In this document: one piece after another, positions 11,402-22,006 of the stretch
How positions within the stretch are numbered: position 1 is the stretch's first letter
How the letters are laid out: every line of letters starts with the position of its first letter
NCBI GenBank assembly: GCA_009801015.1
Contig: VHZZ01000480.1
Location: 126,584 to 178,137 of the forward strand
DNA: 51,554 nucleotides
Origin: Silene noctiflora
Taxonomy: Eukaryota; Streptophyta; Magnoliopsida; Caryophyllales; Caryophyllaceae
Direction: 5' to 3'
The notes under the pieces: generated by a model
Database searches by the model: none
Seen by the model: only the letters and a program-made list of their open reading frames with translations
Told to the model about the DNA's origin: nothing
Translations under genes and position numbers: made by a program

Positions 11402-13016
11402 GTTTATGTGATACTTCGTAGGGGTATTTCTTCAAGACATGTGTAGCTTTGTTGTATGATGAGAAACAAAGTACTGTAAATCGTAAATTGTGTATGCCAA
11501 GTTGAGTAACGTCGCAGAAAGGCGAGTTTTCATTTGGCTTGTGGTTTTTTATGCTCTTTTCTTTTCATCTTTTATCTTGCATCTTGATTTCACTAAGGTC
11601 TAGAGCAGATCAGCAGATGCGATCTCCAACCTAGTAAGAGAAACGGGTTTTGGGTACTTGACAGTGATATTTTGTATGGTGGCCATGCCCTAGATTTGTA
11701 AAACGAATTGTTTTGGTAACTACTAACTACCATTAACAGTATTTGAGATCTGTTTACATATTGTTGGTGTAAATTTGTTTTATGGAAGACTAATGACTAA
11801 CCCGGTGATGCAACACGATGTGTTGTTATCAAATGAAACTGCTAATGTAAATGTGGTTGCGTTGAATAAAAATGTTGCCCAATTAGATGATGAATGCTAG
11901 TAATTTTGCAAGAAACATTGTAAATTGAATTCTTCCCAGTTCTTTAACAATCTAGATTTTGTTCAAAGACGATCAAGGGCATTAGCACGTGTGGGATAAA
12001 CCATGTTTTATGTTGAGTACAAGTTTTGAAAGAGGCTGAGTTCAAATCTTTTGTCTTGCCACCTAATTAGGCAAAGGTGTATAATGATTTAAATTGTTCA
12101 ATTTGAGAAATGGAAGGAAATGAAAATAATAGATAATGAACGAGATCTATACTCATAAAATTGATGATAAGAGGTAAAAATGACGATAAGAGGTAAAAAT
12201 GACGACGGTGACGAAAAATTATACTACAAATACATTCTCCATACTATTCAATATTCATTCTAATTTCTCTAGTTTTATCGGAACTTGGGACGAATCCTCG
12301 TCTATTGGCTAGAAAGAGACTCCCATATTTTTTGGTGATAAAGTTGATCGAGTAAAGCTCAACCCAATATAATTAACACCTCACCCTAGAGAATTTCTGG
12401 AAAAAAAAAGAAAAAAAAAAAAAAGAAAGGTAAATGATAAGATTGCTGAAAATTAGGAGTTGATAAAATAATTGATTATATATTCAAATAATTGGCAAAC
12501 GAGCTGAAAAGATACCTGTTTTTTTTTTTTTTGGAAAATAACGTAAAAGGTAAAGGGTTCATCGGTCCGACAGTCTTAGTAGACCGAAGATCAAAATAAG
12601 GGTAAAATGTTGTACCAGAGACCGAATCATAGTTATATTGGTTTGGTCCGGTTCAGAGCATAAAAAGTAAACCATATGGACCAAATAATCATATTTTTCG
12701 TGTCGTGCTCATAGATAAATGAGTATTCATAAGTAGACTTTACAAAACTGACCGATCCGTGTATAGGTTCAAGGGTTTGTTACTCCTTCTGCTCGTCGTC
12801 GTCTTGCTGTCCATTCTGATATACGGAGTACGGAGTACATCGTAATGTTGATCATTTCTTTCAAAATTCAAACTATTAGATTCAGTCTTGTACTCTTTCT
12901 GGCACGACACAGCACTTGAAACATGAAATCTCGTCACAAGATAGGAGTGGCCAATTCTCTTAGACGCACCTGCTTCAAGTCGAGTTTTGAGTAATACAAC
13001 TATCTTTTCTTGCTTA
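11402..13016. other. 3' flank of the DUF1639 gene and intergenic DNA
   Basis: The first few hundred bases are the likely 3' untranslated region. After that no gene is visible. A 19-base unit is repeated twice in tandem at 12,162-12,199 (TGAYGATAAGAGGTAAAAA), and a short A/G tract lies near 12,402-12,426. At about 12,776-12,815 the + strand reads TPSARRRLAVHSD, possibly a scrap of the arginine/serine-rich part of BUD13 given the fragment just downstream, but this is weak. Confidence 0.4.
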
Positions 13017-13129
13017 GGAGGACAAGAAATTGGAATGGGGCCGGCAAAGGCTTGGCTTAGAAACATCGAGCTGAAGAAGAGCTTCACGAGCTGGAACTTG
13101 AGAAGGCTAAACCGTTTGAATGCTCCGGG
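13017..13129 (+). pseudogene. BUD13: Decayed BUD13 exon (RES-complex splicing factor)
   Basis: BUD13 is a subunit of the RES complex of the spliceosome. Its conserved C-terminal region reads roughly KLEWGKGLAQKREAE followed by ELELEK-KPF. Here, after a possible acceptor (TTGCTTAG), the + strand reads EDKKLEWG, then in another frame KGLA, a TAG stop at 13,058-13,060 where glutamine is expected, and HRAEEELHELELEKAKPF. The match therefore runs over about 35 residues with one small frame change and one stop. The conserved block that follows in intact BUD13 (an arginine/aspartate-rich stretch and a WGDPMAHL motif) was not found downstream. This is a non-functional partial copy of a host gene, probably from a duplicated segment. 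Recognition is from memory of the family. Confidence 0.7.
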
Positions 13130-13809
13130 TAATTCCTATTCCTTAGTCCTTACATGATTATAAACTCTTTGAATTGGATTTCAGATACTGGCTTGTATCT
13201 TTTCGTGCCATGTCTAATTGTTTAAAAGCAACTCTTTCAAATATAGACCAGGGTTATCTTTGGTCGGTCTCAGATATGTGAAGATGAAGACAACTCAATC
13301 ATCAAACTACTGCAGTTTTGATTAGAGCCGAGAAGATCGAGCAAGTGTATTTGAAGATGAAGAAATAAGGGGTGTGGAAATCATATATATAAACTAGTTT
13401 AAACCCATGAAATTTACGAGTTTTCCTTAACAATACTACATAATACGGATACCCATCAGAATTGAAACAACTACTCGATCGTGTTTGGAGTAACCGATGA
13501 GCATATGATATGGAGCTTGGAGCAGAGTGAATCAAGGGTAAGGACGACTAGAGTAAGCAGTAAGATTCTTGCTATCGGTTTTTTTGGGACAACTTTATAG
13601 CTTCCTCCGCACCACTAGAAGATCAATTAAATGAGATTTTGGGACTGCGGCATAGCGCAAAAGCTGCAGAAATAAAATATGGACCGATGTTTGTTCCCTA
13701 CCGTAAGTGCACTCACTCTAACGGCGTACCTTTTGCATGATGGCTTATCGAGGAAATGGGAACAGCGGCTTGAGTCATTTTGATGCTTGACCTGAAAATT
13801 TGAGGTTTT
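13130..13809. other. Intergenic DNA between the BUD13 fragment and the Tourist pair
   Basis: No supported gene. At about 13,594-13,705 the + strand holds an open, gene-like stretch (SAPLEDQLNEILGLRHSAKA) without start, stop context or recognised family; it could be another scrap of a duplicated host gene. Confidence 0.3.
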
Positions 13810-13812
13810 TTA

Positions 13813-14294
13813 GGGTGCGTTTGAATACCAAAAAATGAGGGAAAGGAAGGGGAGGAGTAAGGAGGGAAAGAAAAGAGAGGGAAGGGAGAATGGATAAGGT
13901 CATTTTCACTCCAAATCATTCATTTATAGGGAACACTGTAAAATTGTAAAGTTTGTGTATTATTGACTTGATGAATGAATACAATAGTGTTGCTCTTTAT
14001 ACAAATCCAAGGAGAATAAAAACACTGTAAATACAAAGATGATACATGAATAATTATGATGTGAATAATACAAAGATAATGCCTATGATTAAGGAGTGAT
14101 TGAGGGAATTATATACACTAAATAATTTAGTGAATCAATTGTGGTTTGTTTCCTACATTATTATCCTTAACAAAAATTTGGCTTGAAGGTTCTATTTTCC
14201 TTCCCCTTCAAATCAATCCACCTTTATTTAGCTAACCAATTAATGGATTTCTCACGCTTCCTTTCCTGCCAAATTCCCGCATCCAAACACACTT
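13813..14294. mobile_element. Tourist/PIF-Harbinger-type MITE, 482 bp (left of a pair)
   Basis: The left end is GGGTGCGTTTGAATAC and the right end GCATCCAAACACACTT; as inverted repeats they agree at most positions. TTA flanks both sides (13,810-13,812 and 14,295-14,297). The interior starts with a purine-rich GGAAAGGAAGGGGAGGA tract, as in the other members of the family in this window. No coding capacity. Confidence 0.65.
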
Positions 14295-14297
14295 TTA

Positions 14298-14528
14298 AAG
14301 CTTGTTTGGATACCAAAAAAGGAGGGAAGGGGGAAGGAGGGAAGAGAAAGGGAGGTAGAACGGGTTGTTATGTTTGAATACAATTTCTCTTCAATTTTTT
14401 TGCATAGAGATTTTGATTTGCCATAAAAAAGGGAAAACGAATCCCTCTAAATTTCTCCCTCTTCATTTTCCTTTCCCTTTATTTATTATTCAAACAAGGC
14501 ATTTTAATCTCTCCATCCAAACAAGCCC
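14298..14528. mobile_element. Tourist/PIF-Harbinger-type MITE, 231 bp (right of a pair)
   Basis: The left end AAGCTTGTTTGGAT and the right end ATCCAAACAAGCCC are inverted repeats with two terminal mismatches. TTA lies at 14,295-14,297 and 14,529-14,531. The left TTA is also the right-hand TTA of the preceding element, so the two are separated by only that trinucleotide. The interior is purine-rich on the left and pyrimidine-rich on the right, so the whole can fold back. Confidence 0.75.
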
Positions 14529-14531
14529 TTA

Positions 14532-15527
14532 GAGGTTTAAAGACCTAAACTTATACGTGATGTTTTTCCAAAACAGTACAATCTTACAATAAAACTCATA
14601 TTAAATTCATTAGTCGCCTAAATCACGTAAAGTCAATTTAGGTTGTATCGGGATTATGTCGTGTTTTCAGGTCATGTCTAATTTTACCTTACCGTCTAAT
14701 CGTCTATGGCGATTGAATATGGTGGTGACATGTAAACATGATAGCGTAAGCATCATCATATACAATAATAATTAAGGTGTGGAGAATAAAGAAATAAAGG
14801 TAGGCAGTCCATCTTTATAAATAAAACCACCTTTATATAAAAGTCTAGTTTACAACGAAAAAAGTTAGTTGTAATTTGACAACTAGCATCTGATACTTCC
14901 AACCTAAGAAAACCCATAAAAAATTCTTTACACAAATTTCACCAATTTATGTACCCAACAAAGGTTTGCCAGCTACCTTCTAAATAACATTCTTTATTCT
15001 AACACAACACCTGTCATCACATGTAAGATATTTTCACCACCATTTTAATATTATATTGTAATAGCTACTGTACAATGGAAGGTCCAATGTAAGGAATTCA
15101 AAAACATTTGTCAAATTTGTTTATTGTTTCATCATCATTAAAATTGGTTAACTATTGCCGGCTTTATTAAAAAAAAATAAGCCTTTGAGGAATTTTTATG
15201 AATAACTGTAGCAAATCATAAGAGATTTGGTATTCAATTACTTCAAATTGAAATATAAAAGCGAAATTAGTTCCGATGAATAGACTGAAGTTGGAAAACA
15301 AAATAACTACTACAAGATTCACAATTTCGTACTTTAGGTTGAAAATAATGCTCCCGAGTAACAAATGATTGAGATAGAGAATTGAAGAGGGTGAAATATT
15401 ATGTCCGGACTCCCGAGTAACAAATTATTGAATTTAATTAGTTGTAGGGTTTATGTTCACATGAATAATAGTAAGCTATCGTTGTATGCAAATTTTCATT
15501 CAATACGGCACTATTCGTTATAAGCTA
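14532..15527. other. AT-rich intergenic DNA
   Basis: No gene, RNA or element with recognisable ends was seen. TCCCGAGTAACAAAT occurs twice (15,351 and 15,411), a minor echo. Confidence 0.5.
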
Positions 15528-15672
15528 AAGACGATTAGTTCCCCTCTAACAATATGCAAGTGACACTATCCATAGGGTACTTCATTTCTCCCCCGCTTGC
15601 CCTCCCACTTGTTTTATTGTGAGAGGGACACTGTCGTCTTCAGCTTGTGACGGATAGTGTCCATCACAAGCA
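15528..15672. mobile_element. AAGACGG-type foldback element, copy A
   Basis: Shares its layout with the copy about 140 bases downstream: AAGACGRTTAGT at the left, ACAATATGCAA, a CCACTTGCCCTCCCACT block, TATTGTGAG and CTTGTGACG-ATA-TGTCC towards the right. The right terminus is less clear than in copy B. No coding capacity. Confidence 0.5.
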
Positions 15673-15810
15673 ACACAATTTAATCGTTGTATCAGCTCAC
15701 CATTCATTTAAGCCGGTTTAAATATGAAATCGTAACAAACCAATTAACAAGTCTCATATTCATTCTTCTCCCTATAAAACAAGTCTAAATAAAATCACAA
15801 ATTCACAATG

Positions 15811-15949
15811 AAGACGGTTAGTGTCCTTTTACAATATGCAAATGGCAAATCAAGTAGGAATTAATTGGAGCACCCCACTTGCCCTTCCACTCGTGATATT
15901 GTGAGGGGACGCTATCCATCTCAACTTGTGACGAATAATGTCCGTCTTC
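15811..15949. mobile_element. AAGACGG-type foldback element, copy B
   Basis: Ends AAGACGG and CCGTCTT are perfect 7-base inverted repeats, with GTTAGTGTCC inside the left end answered by an ATAATGTCCGTC-like block at the right. The interior lines up with copy A in the same orientation. These look like non-autonomous elements of one family; superfamily not assigned. Confidence 0.55.
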
Positions 15950-16461
15950 AATGAAACAAGCGGAAATAAAGCTCAATTAGAGACATTATATGAAGTGTCA
16001 ACTATTATTTGTCTATAATTGTTGCTAGAGTTATCACCAATTCCAATTTTACTTCATTTTCTCAGTCACATATTGCAACGACTACGGTAGAACGAATCAA
16101 TGGCGGAGTATTAATTTCCGTCCCCTAACTACAAATCCTAAATCCGTCACTAAACGAAATTAATGCATAAATCACTAAACCAAAACCAAAGCAAAACAAC
16201 AGTGTGAAAATGATGATACTCAATAATAATAATAATAATAATCCATGAAACAAAATCCCACAACAAAATGACAACTACCAACAATCACTCTCCCTAAACA
16301 AAATCCAAACAAAACGACACTGAAATTCCACTAAACCCTAACATAATAAAATCCAGCAACCACATCACAAAATATAACCTCAAATTAATGTATATTATAT
16401 ATACTAATAATATACTACTAATAATAATCAAATCTTATTTCCGGCGACGAAACCATCAGAT
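15950..16461. other. 3' flank of the arabinogalactan-peptide gene
   Basis: Mostly AT-rich, with an AAT microsatellite at 16,218-16,240. The part nearest the gene (about 16,200-16,461) is the probable 3' untranslated region on the minus strand. Confidence 0.4.
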
Positions 16462-16647
16462 CTAGAGAACAGATCCGAAGAAGAAAGCGGCAACAGCGAC
16501 AGCAACACCGCCAGCGACTGAAGGAACGACAGATCCAGCAGCGGAAGTAGGGCTGGGAGCAGGTGCATCGGCGGCCATGGCGGCGGTGCTAAGGAGAGCG
16601 AACACAGCGACGACGGCGAAGAAAGTGAGTTGCATTGTGTTCGCCAT
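16462..16647 (-). CDS. Arabinogalactan peptide (GPI-anchored AG-peptide)
   Basis: Single-exon gene of 61 residues. An N-terminal secretion signal (about 1-25, hydrophobic FFAVVAVFALLSTAAMA) is followed by a very short mature core ADAPAPSPTSAAGS. Its alternating Ala-Pro/Ser-Pro would be hydroxylated and decorated with arabinogalactan. From about residue 40 a hydrophobic tail (GGVAVAVAAFFFGSVL) is the signal for replacement by a GPI anchor. The layout matches Arabidopsis AG-peptides of the AGP12/13/14/15/21 group (mature core near APAPSPTS). The product would sit on the outer face of the plasma membrane or in the wall. A TATA box lies about 115 bases upstream of the ATG. Which family member is orthologous cannot be told from so short a peptide. 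Confidence 0.93.
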   Translation of the reverse strand: MANTMQLTFFAVVAVFALLSTAAMAADAPAPSPTSAAGSVVPSVAGGVAVAVAAFFFGSVL

Positions 16648-16760
16648 TTTTGAGTAGAGAGAGAAAGCTTTAGGGATTTGTTATAGAGGGAGAAAGTTGT
16701 TTGTTTTGGTGTTTTTATCAGTAGAGAGAATAAGTGGTAGTGGTGGAGGAGAGAGAGTTG

Positions 16761-16768
16761 TATTTATA
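16761..16768 (-). promoter_or_regulatory. TATA box of the arabinogalactan-peptide gene
   Basis: Minus strand CTATAAATAC, 114 bases upstream of the ATG, leaving a leader of about 80 nt containing GAGAGAG repeats. Confidence 0.65.
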
Positions 16769-17042
16769 GGGAGGAGAGTGTTCGGGCAGAGGGTTGTTGA
16801 GGCGGGTAGCTGCCCGGATTCTTCGCTGTGGCTGCCCAGTTTGTTTGCGCCAGCTATGTGTGTGGGACCTAGACAATGGTTTGATTGTTGTCTTGCCAAC
16901 TCTTTTCTCATTTCTCCTTCTTTTTCTTTTTGAAATCAAATTTTAAATTCTTTTTACCGTTGATTTGTTGGCTATTATATTCAAATTAACTTTCTTCTTT
17001 TCTAAATCAAATTTCAGGGAATAATGGTAGAAAATAGAAATA

Positions 17043-17230
17043 CTCCCTCCCTCTGTCCGGGTCAAAAAATTAAGGAAAGAGGAATTAGTCAATTACTAAA
17101 TGACAAGTGGAACAAATTGAATGTGAATGATCAAATTGCTCATCAAGTTCATTCTTAAAATAGAAAAGACGACAATTAACTGAAACATCTCAATATGAAA
17201 AAGGACAACAAATGACTGGAACGGAGGGAA
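17043..17230. mobile_element. Stowaway-type MITE, 188 bp
   Basis: Left end CTCCCTCCCTCTGTCC and right end GGAACGGAGGGAA form the classic Stowaway terminal inverted repeat, flanked by TA on both sides (17,041-17,042 and 17,231-17,232). GGAC-rich subterminal blocks also pair. No coding capacity; Tc1/Mariner-type transposase would be supplied elsewhere. Confidence 0.75.
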
Positions 17231-17232
17231 TA

Positions 17233-19282
17233 TATCTTATTGAAGATTGAGGACCTAAAACAATTTTTACTATGCTTATCTCCATTTACTTGTTATAGAA
17301 AATATTATTTCACGAATGATATTATAACAAATGTAAATCTCTTTTCCTTTTTAAGTTAGTAATTATGATTCTTAAAGACGTTTATACAAAATATTATTGT
17401 GAAATACTCCCTCATAATAATCATTAAATCTCTAGATTTTCTTAATCAAATCCTGGTTGATATTCAGAATGTAATTGCCTAATTAAGATTTAGGCAATAT
17501 AATTCAACATATCTATTAGACAAAATAAGTAGACAATTGAAGTATTTCAGATGAAAAATTACTATGAACAATACATTTAGTTGATATCAATAAATATATT
17601 CATCTTAATGACTCGCTTGGGATAAAGATAATTATTTCTAGAGTAATAGAAACAAAGGGCTTGGGATAAAGGTAATTATTACTTGGCTAATGAAGCCTAA
17701 ATTAACTAAAAAATGAAGGACAATCATGGTCATTGGTGGATCTAGGGGGCTAGCAGAGGGGCTTACCCCTCGCTGACAGTCAGAAATTTCAAAGCTTTTT
17801 GTTATGTTACTTCAGCAATAATTACCTCTGTTTCAAGCTAGTCCTACATATTAGAATGAGTTTTGATATTCCTAGGCATTATACATTTATCTAATCCTAT
17901 TTAACCCGTTTTAAATTTAGAACATAAATAACAGTTATAAATAATAATTTGTAACATGATTTTGGTACAATGTACTTGGACAATGTTTATACTTTATGAC
18001 AAAGAACTTTTGCATAATTAAAATTAGCTTATGTATAAGCATTATAGTACCACCTTACTCAAAACAAATTTAAAGAAAGTGCAAACAAGTATTTAAGGAA
18101 GTTTTGGTTGCATCAGTCTTACCTGTAAATATGTAATGTTGTCAATTTAGTTGTTAAAGTAATGGGATTTATTTATGTTTCTTTTAACCAAAAAAAAAAA
18201 AAAAAAATGTAATGGGATTTGTTGTACGATTTTTTAGTGGCTTTCATGACTAGAGGAATGAATGTGGGTTGCATTATGTAAAACCTTACATGCGTCATGC
18301 GTGGCAGGTAAAGTCGATCTTAATATTATACTAATAATGTTGGTTGGATGACAGATAGTTTTATGATGGTAAAAATAAATAAATTTATCGTCACATTCGA
18401 TTATCAAAACAAGTAAATATTAGAATACATGATATACCATATGGTCGACAAATGTCAATGGAGTGAAACATTAGAATTGCAGTCCGTCTTACTTGTGAGG
18501 GGTGTAAACACGTCACAAGCTTGTGACGTGAGATAAATGGATACTTCCACTTGTCTCTCTCACTTGCAAGTTTGTCTCACGTTACAAATGAGAATTTGTG
18601 TTAGAGATATGATTTACAGTCTGTATATAATAGTTATTGTACATACTAACAAAGTTAATTGGTGCGAGTAATAATGATTTTTATCTCTTAGTAAAGGTTA
18701 AGGGTCGATTTCTCACTCTTGTAAATGAAGATCGAAATCAAATTCAAAACTTGAGAGGAGTCTATCTATAAAAACACGTAAGTCTTTTGAGAAACGGTTT
18801 CTTACTACATTAGTGAGAGCCACCAGTCCACCCCTAAATAAACCAAAAACTAACTGTAAAGAGATATATACTCTCGTGTCATCTAAATAATAATAATAAC
18901 AACAATAATAATAATAATTTGATATATTAGGAGCGCATGTAAATCGGCATATTAGTTCATATTGCGTGACAAGAATGGTGGCATGGTTAATAATACTCCT
19001 ATTAGATATTGTTGCTACTGATATAATGTCAACCTTGAGTTAATTAAGAAAATCATTTTTTTCCCTCGAAAATAAGAATGGTGGCATGGTTAATTGGAAC
19101 TAATTAAGTGGCGTGATTAATTATGAATTTAATTTAATTTAATTTAATCAACACGGCATGACAAGATTGTATGACAATAACAACCAAACCGGCAATACGA
19201 GATTAGCAAAGTACGTTTGAATATTGAATTCCATGTTTTTAACTTGTCATTTGGTATACGTTACAAACTTCAGAAAGTCTTG
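17233..19282. other. AT-rich intergenic DNA
   Basis: No gene seen. Small features: two echoes of CTTGGGATAAAG-TAATTATT (17,618 and 17,660), a poly-A run (18,191-18,206), an AAT/AAC microsatellite (18,884-18,918) and at about 18,483-18,600 a segment with GTCCGTCTTACTTGTGAG and CACAAGCTTGTGACG that resembles the AAGACGG foldback family but lacks clear ends. Confidence 0.4.
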
Positions 19283-19445
19283 CTTAAGACGCCAACTATT
19301 CGTCTTAAGTTTAAGACGGATAGTGGCATATCACACAAATACAAGTGGGAGAGTTAAGTGGGTATATCCATTTCCCACCCACTTGCATTTGTGTAATAGA
19401 CCACTATCCGTCTTACGTTTAAGACGAATAGTTACCGTCTTAAAC
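19283..19445. mobile_element. Long foldback (hairpin) MITE of the AAGACGG type
   Basis: Almost the whole 163 bases is one inverted repeat. CTTAAGACGCCAACTATTCG at the left is answered by CGAATAGTTACCGTCTTAA at the right, AAGACGGATAGTGGCATATC by AGACCACTATCCGTCTTA, and CAAATACAAGTGGGAGA by CCCACCCACTTGCATTTGTG. The arms are about 80 bases each with a very short loop. Such structures are typical of non-autonomous foldback elements and can be processed into small RNAs when transcribed. Confidence 0.75.
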
Positions 19446-20708
19446 GATAATTTGTATACAAACTTATAACTCTTATTCCACGGCCACTCTCCGTTGACTT
19501 CTTGATTGCTACTTCTCCCCGACAATCTCGCAAATAAAATTACAAATCGGCTACTTCTTCAAAATTATCAGCATATTTTTTTTATAGTAAATTATCAATA
19601 TGTCCCTTTTAAAGTATGCTTTTTAAAACTTACTCCATTTTAAAAAAAAGTTTAAAAATTACCAGGAGCGTCTTAAAGTAAATGGAGGTCCGGTGCACCA
19701 TTAAAAAAAAGGAGGCCCTAAATATGAATGTATAAGTGTACTACACATCGAGATTTGTATTGAATTTTATTAATAAAGCTTATAAATTCGGTGGCCACAT
19801 CTGGAGGCTCGATTCCACCGCCTGTGGTCGCCCGGGGTTGTAGACGCCCCTGAAAATTACACCTAGAGTAATGCAAAAAATTAAAAATTGCTCTCATACC
19901 CCTGTTTTTACATTTTTATGACAAAAATGCTCTTAAGTTTCTATTCTCATATGACGAATATGATGGTGAATTTTGGGTGAAGGATTGTGGCGGTTGACTG
20001 TGGAGTCTTTGAGTAGTAAAAGGGTTGGTAGAGTTGTAATGAAGTTCAATAATCGTAAGAGAAATAAATAAAAAAATGAGGGGCATTTTTATCATAGTAA
20101 TGCAAAAATATGGGTTAGGGAGCAATTTTTAAATTTGTACAATATTTTGGGTGTAATTTTTAAACTTTTTTTTAAAGGGAGTAAGTTTTAAAAGGTGTAT
20201 TTTAAAAGGGAATTATTAATAATTTACTCTATTTTTTAAAACCTTTACCTATAATTATGTTGTTAATAAGCTAATTAAAAAAAAAGAATTGTTGAGATAT
20301 ATTGATCTAGAATTTTATTTTAATTAGTTTATTAACATTTGTCTTTACGGCACACATTGGTAAATTGTTATTCATTTTGTTATACTCCACAGTACATATG
20401 CGGGAGGGATTAGGGAGATTCGAAAATATGATCTATAATTACAAGTATATTCAAAATGTCTCTATACATATTGCATATATAGCTGTTTATTTTGTTAATA
20501 TAAATTTTACACATGTGAAAAAAATATAATAACTAACATTTATTAAATTAACGTATAGTCGTATATAACTCATTTATTAAATGTTGAGTTTTTAAAATTC
20601 AAGACTTATCTTAAGAGTCAACACGAATCTTGCCACAACTTTTTAAGAATTCATCCAATAAATGATTCACATGCATAGAATTATTATTTTTTTCAAAAGA
20701 AAAACTCG
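19446..20708. other. AT-rich intergenic DNA
   Basis: No gene. A loose inverted repeat links 19,600-19,660 (TCCCTTTTAAAGTATGCTTTT) with 20,170-20,225 (AAAAGGTGTATTTTAAAAGGGA), enclosing about 600 bases; this may be a further decayed element with ends near 19,560 and 20,240. Confidence 0.4.
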
Positions 20709-20710
20709 TA

Positions 20711-20969
20711 CTTCCTCTATTCCATTGGTTTCTATACATTTACTTTTTTGGCACTATTCATAAGTGGAATGAATTTTCGATACAATTTCTGATATATAGC
20801 ATAAAAGATAGTCATGTGAGATCTTGTTTAAATTGTCTTGTCGAGTACATTGTGAATATCAAATTTTTATAAATTTTATCAATATATAACTAAAGATATG
20901 AATAAAAGAAAACGGATATTGATAGACCTGCATAAAGTAAATGTATAGAATTCAATGGAATGGAGGAAG
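20711..20969. mobile_element. Stowaway-type MITE, 259 bp, with long inverted repeats
   Basis: The left end CTTCCTCTATTCCATTGGTT continues into TCTATACATTTACTTT. The right end carries the reverse complement (AAAGTAAATGTATAGAATTC, then ATTCCATT-like sequence and GGAGGAAG). TA flanks both sides (20,709-20,710 and 20,970-20,971). Terminal arms are about 38 bases with few mismatches, so this is one of the better preserved elements here. Confidence 0.8.
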
Positions 20970-20971
20970 TA

Positions 20972-21628
20972 TCAAAAGTGAGGTAAAAAATAGTGTGTGG
21001 GGGTGATTTTGGGGGATAATATGAAGTCCGAAAAGAGTGTAAACATTTAAAAAATAATAAAAATTAGTGAAAAATAGATGTGAGTATGTGACAAATTCTT
21101 AGTAACTGAGTAGAGTCTTATCAATAATCATAACTTAAGTTGAACATAATCTGAAAACTAAAGGATTGCGAAACATGATAATTAATGCCCAGTTCTTTTG
21201 GCCTTAATTTTAGTTCTTATAAATTTAGTTCAGTTTAGTTTCATTAAATTAAGTTTAATTCGGTTAAGTTCAGATTAAATTAGTTTATTTCAACATTATT
21301 ATTATTACTCTTATTCTTATCATTATTATACTCCGTAATTCCGTATTAATGTATCACAAAAACTATTGTTGGTATTTTGTAACAAGATTTAAAAGAAGAA
21401 AAATGGGAGTGGGAAGTTTAGGGTAGTTTATCAATATTTTTGATATGAGATATTTAAAACATACATTGGAGTTGATTTATGATTATTTTGAAAAATTGGC
21501 CATTACTTAAAATTGCCCTCACAAATCTTTAATAGCTTGACAATTACATGGACTTGGGGGGGCTGGGGGAGTAGAGAGTAAAAATCTCACATTTTTTTTA
21601 ATCCATAATAAAAATAAGAAAAGAAGAA
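20972..21628. other. Intergenic DNA upstream of the tRNA cluster point
   Basis: No gene. It contains TTAGTTCAGTTTAGTTT-like echoes at 21,215-21,290. Confidence 0.4.
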
Positions 21629-21700
21629 TGTGGCTGCTGGGATTCGAGCCCAGGTCTCCACGGCCACAACGTGGAATTCTTACCACTAAACTACAGCCAC
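21629..21700 (-). tRNA. tRNA-His (GUG)
   Basis: Minus strand, 72 nt including the discriminator A and no encoded CCA. The acceptor stem GTGGCTG pairs with CAGCCAC. The A box TAGTTTAGTGG and B box GGTTCGAATCC-type sequence (here GGGCTCGAATCCC) are intact, and the anticodon loop reads TTGTGGC with anticodon GTG. The 5' extra G of tRNA-His is added after transcription in eukaryotes, so its absence from the gene is normal. The nucleotide sequence matches the cytosolic plant tRNA-His type; it looks functional. Confidence 0.95.
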
Positions 21701-22006
21701 TTTGTTGATAATTGTGTTCTCTTTTGTTAATTTAAACAGAATAATATGAATGTTCAAATGTACTCCCGCACGTCGACAACTTGCTGACAATTGAGAAAGT
21801 ACTTACAGGCTACAGCCTTACAGGTCAAGTCAAGTGTTCACACCTCACAGATACAGAAAAAAGCTCAGAATCTCGATATATCGTTTAGAATGGGTACGAG
21901 CTAACCTCATGTTCGTTGCCGACGTGAATCTTTGCAGCCTTGCGTGTTTCTTGTGTAGAATGAGATTGCTTGGTTAGCAGCAAAGTAGTTTTTTTAGTTT
22001 TGCCAA

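Noticed and set aside
12740-13087. 115-codon open frame on the minus strand
   Set aside because: No family resemblance, and the opposite strand carries the BUD13 remnant, which explains the coding-like composition.
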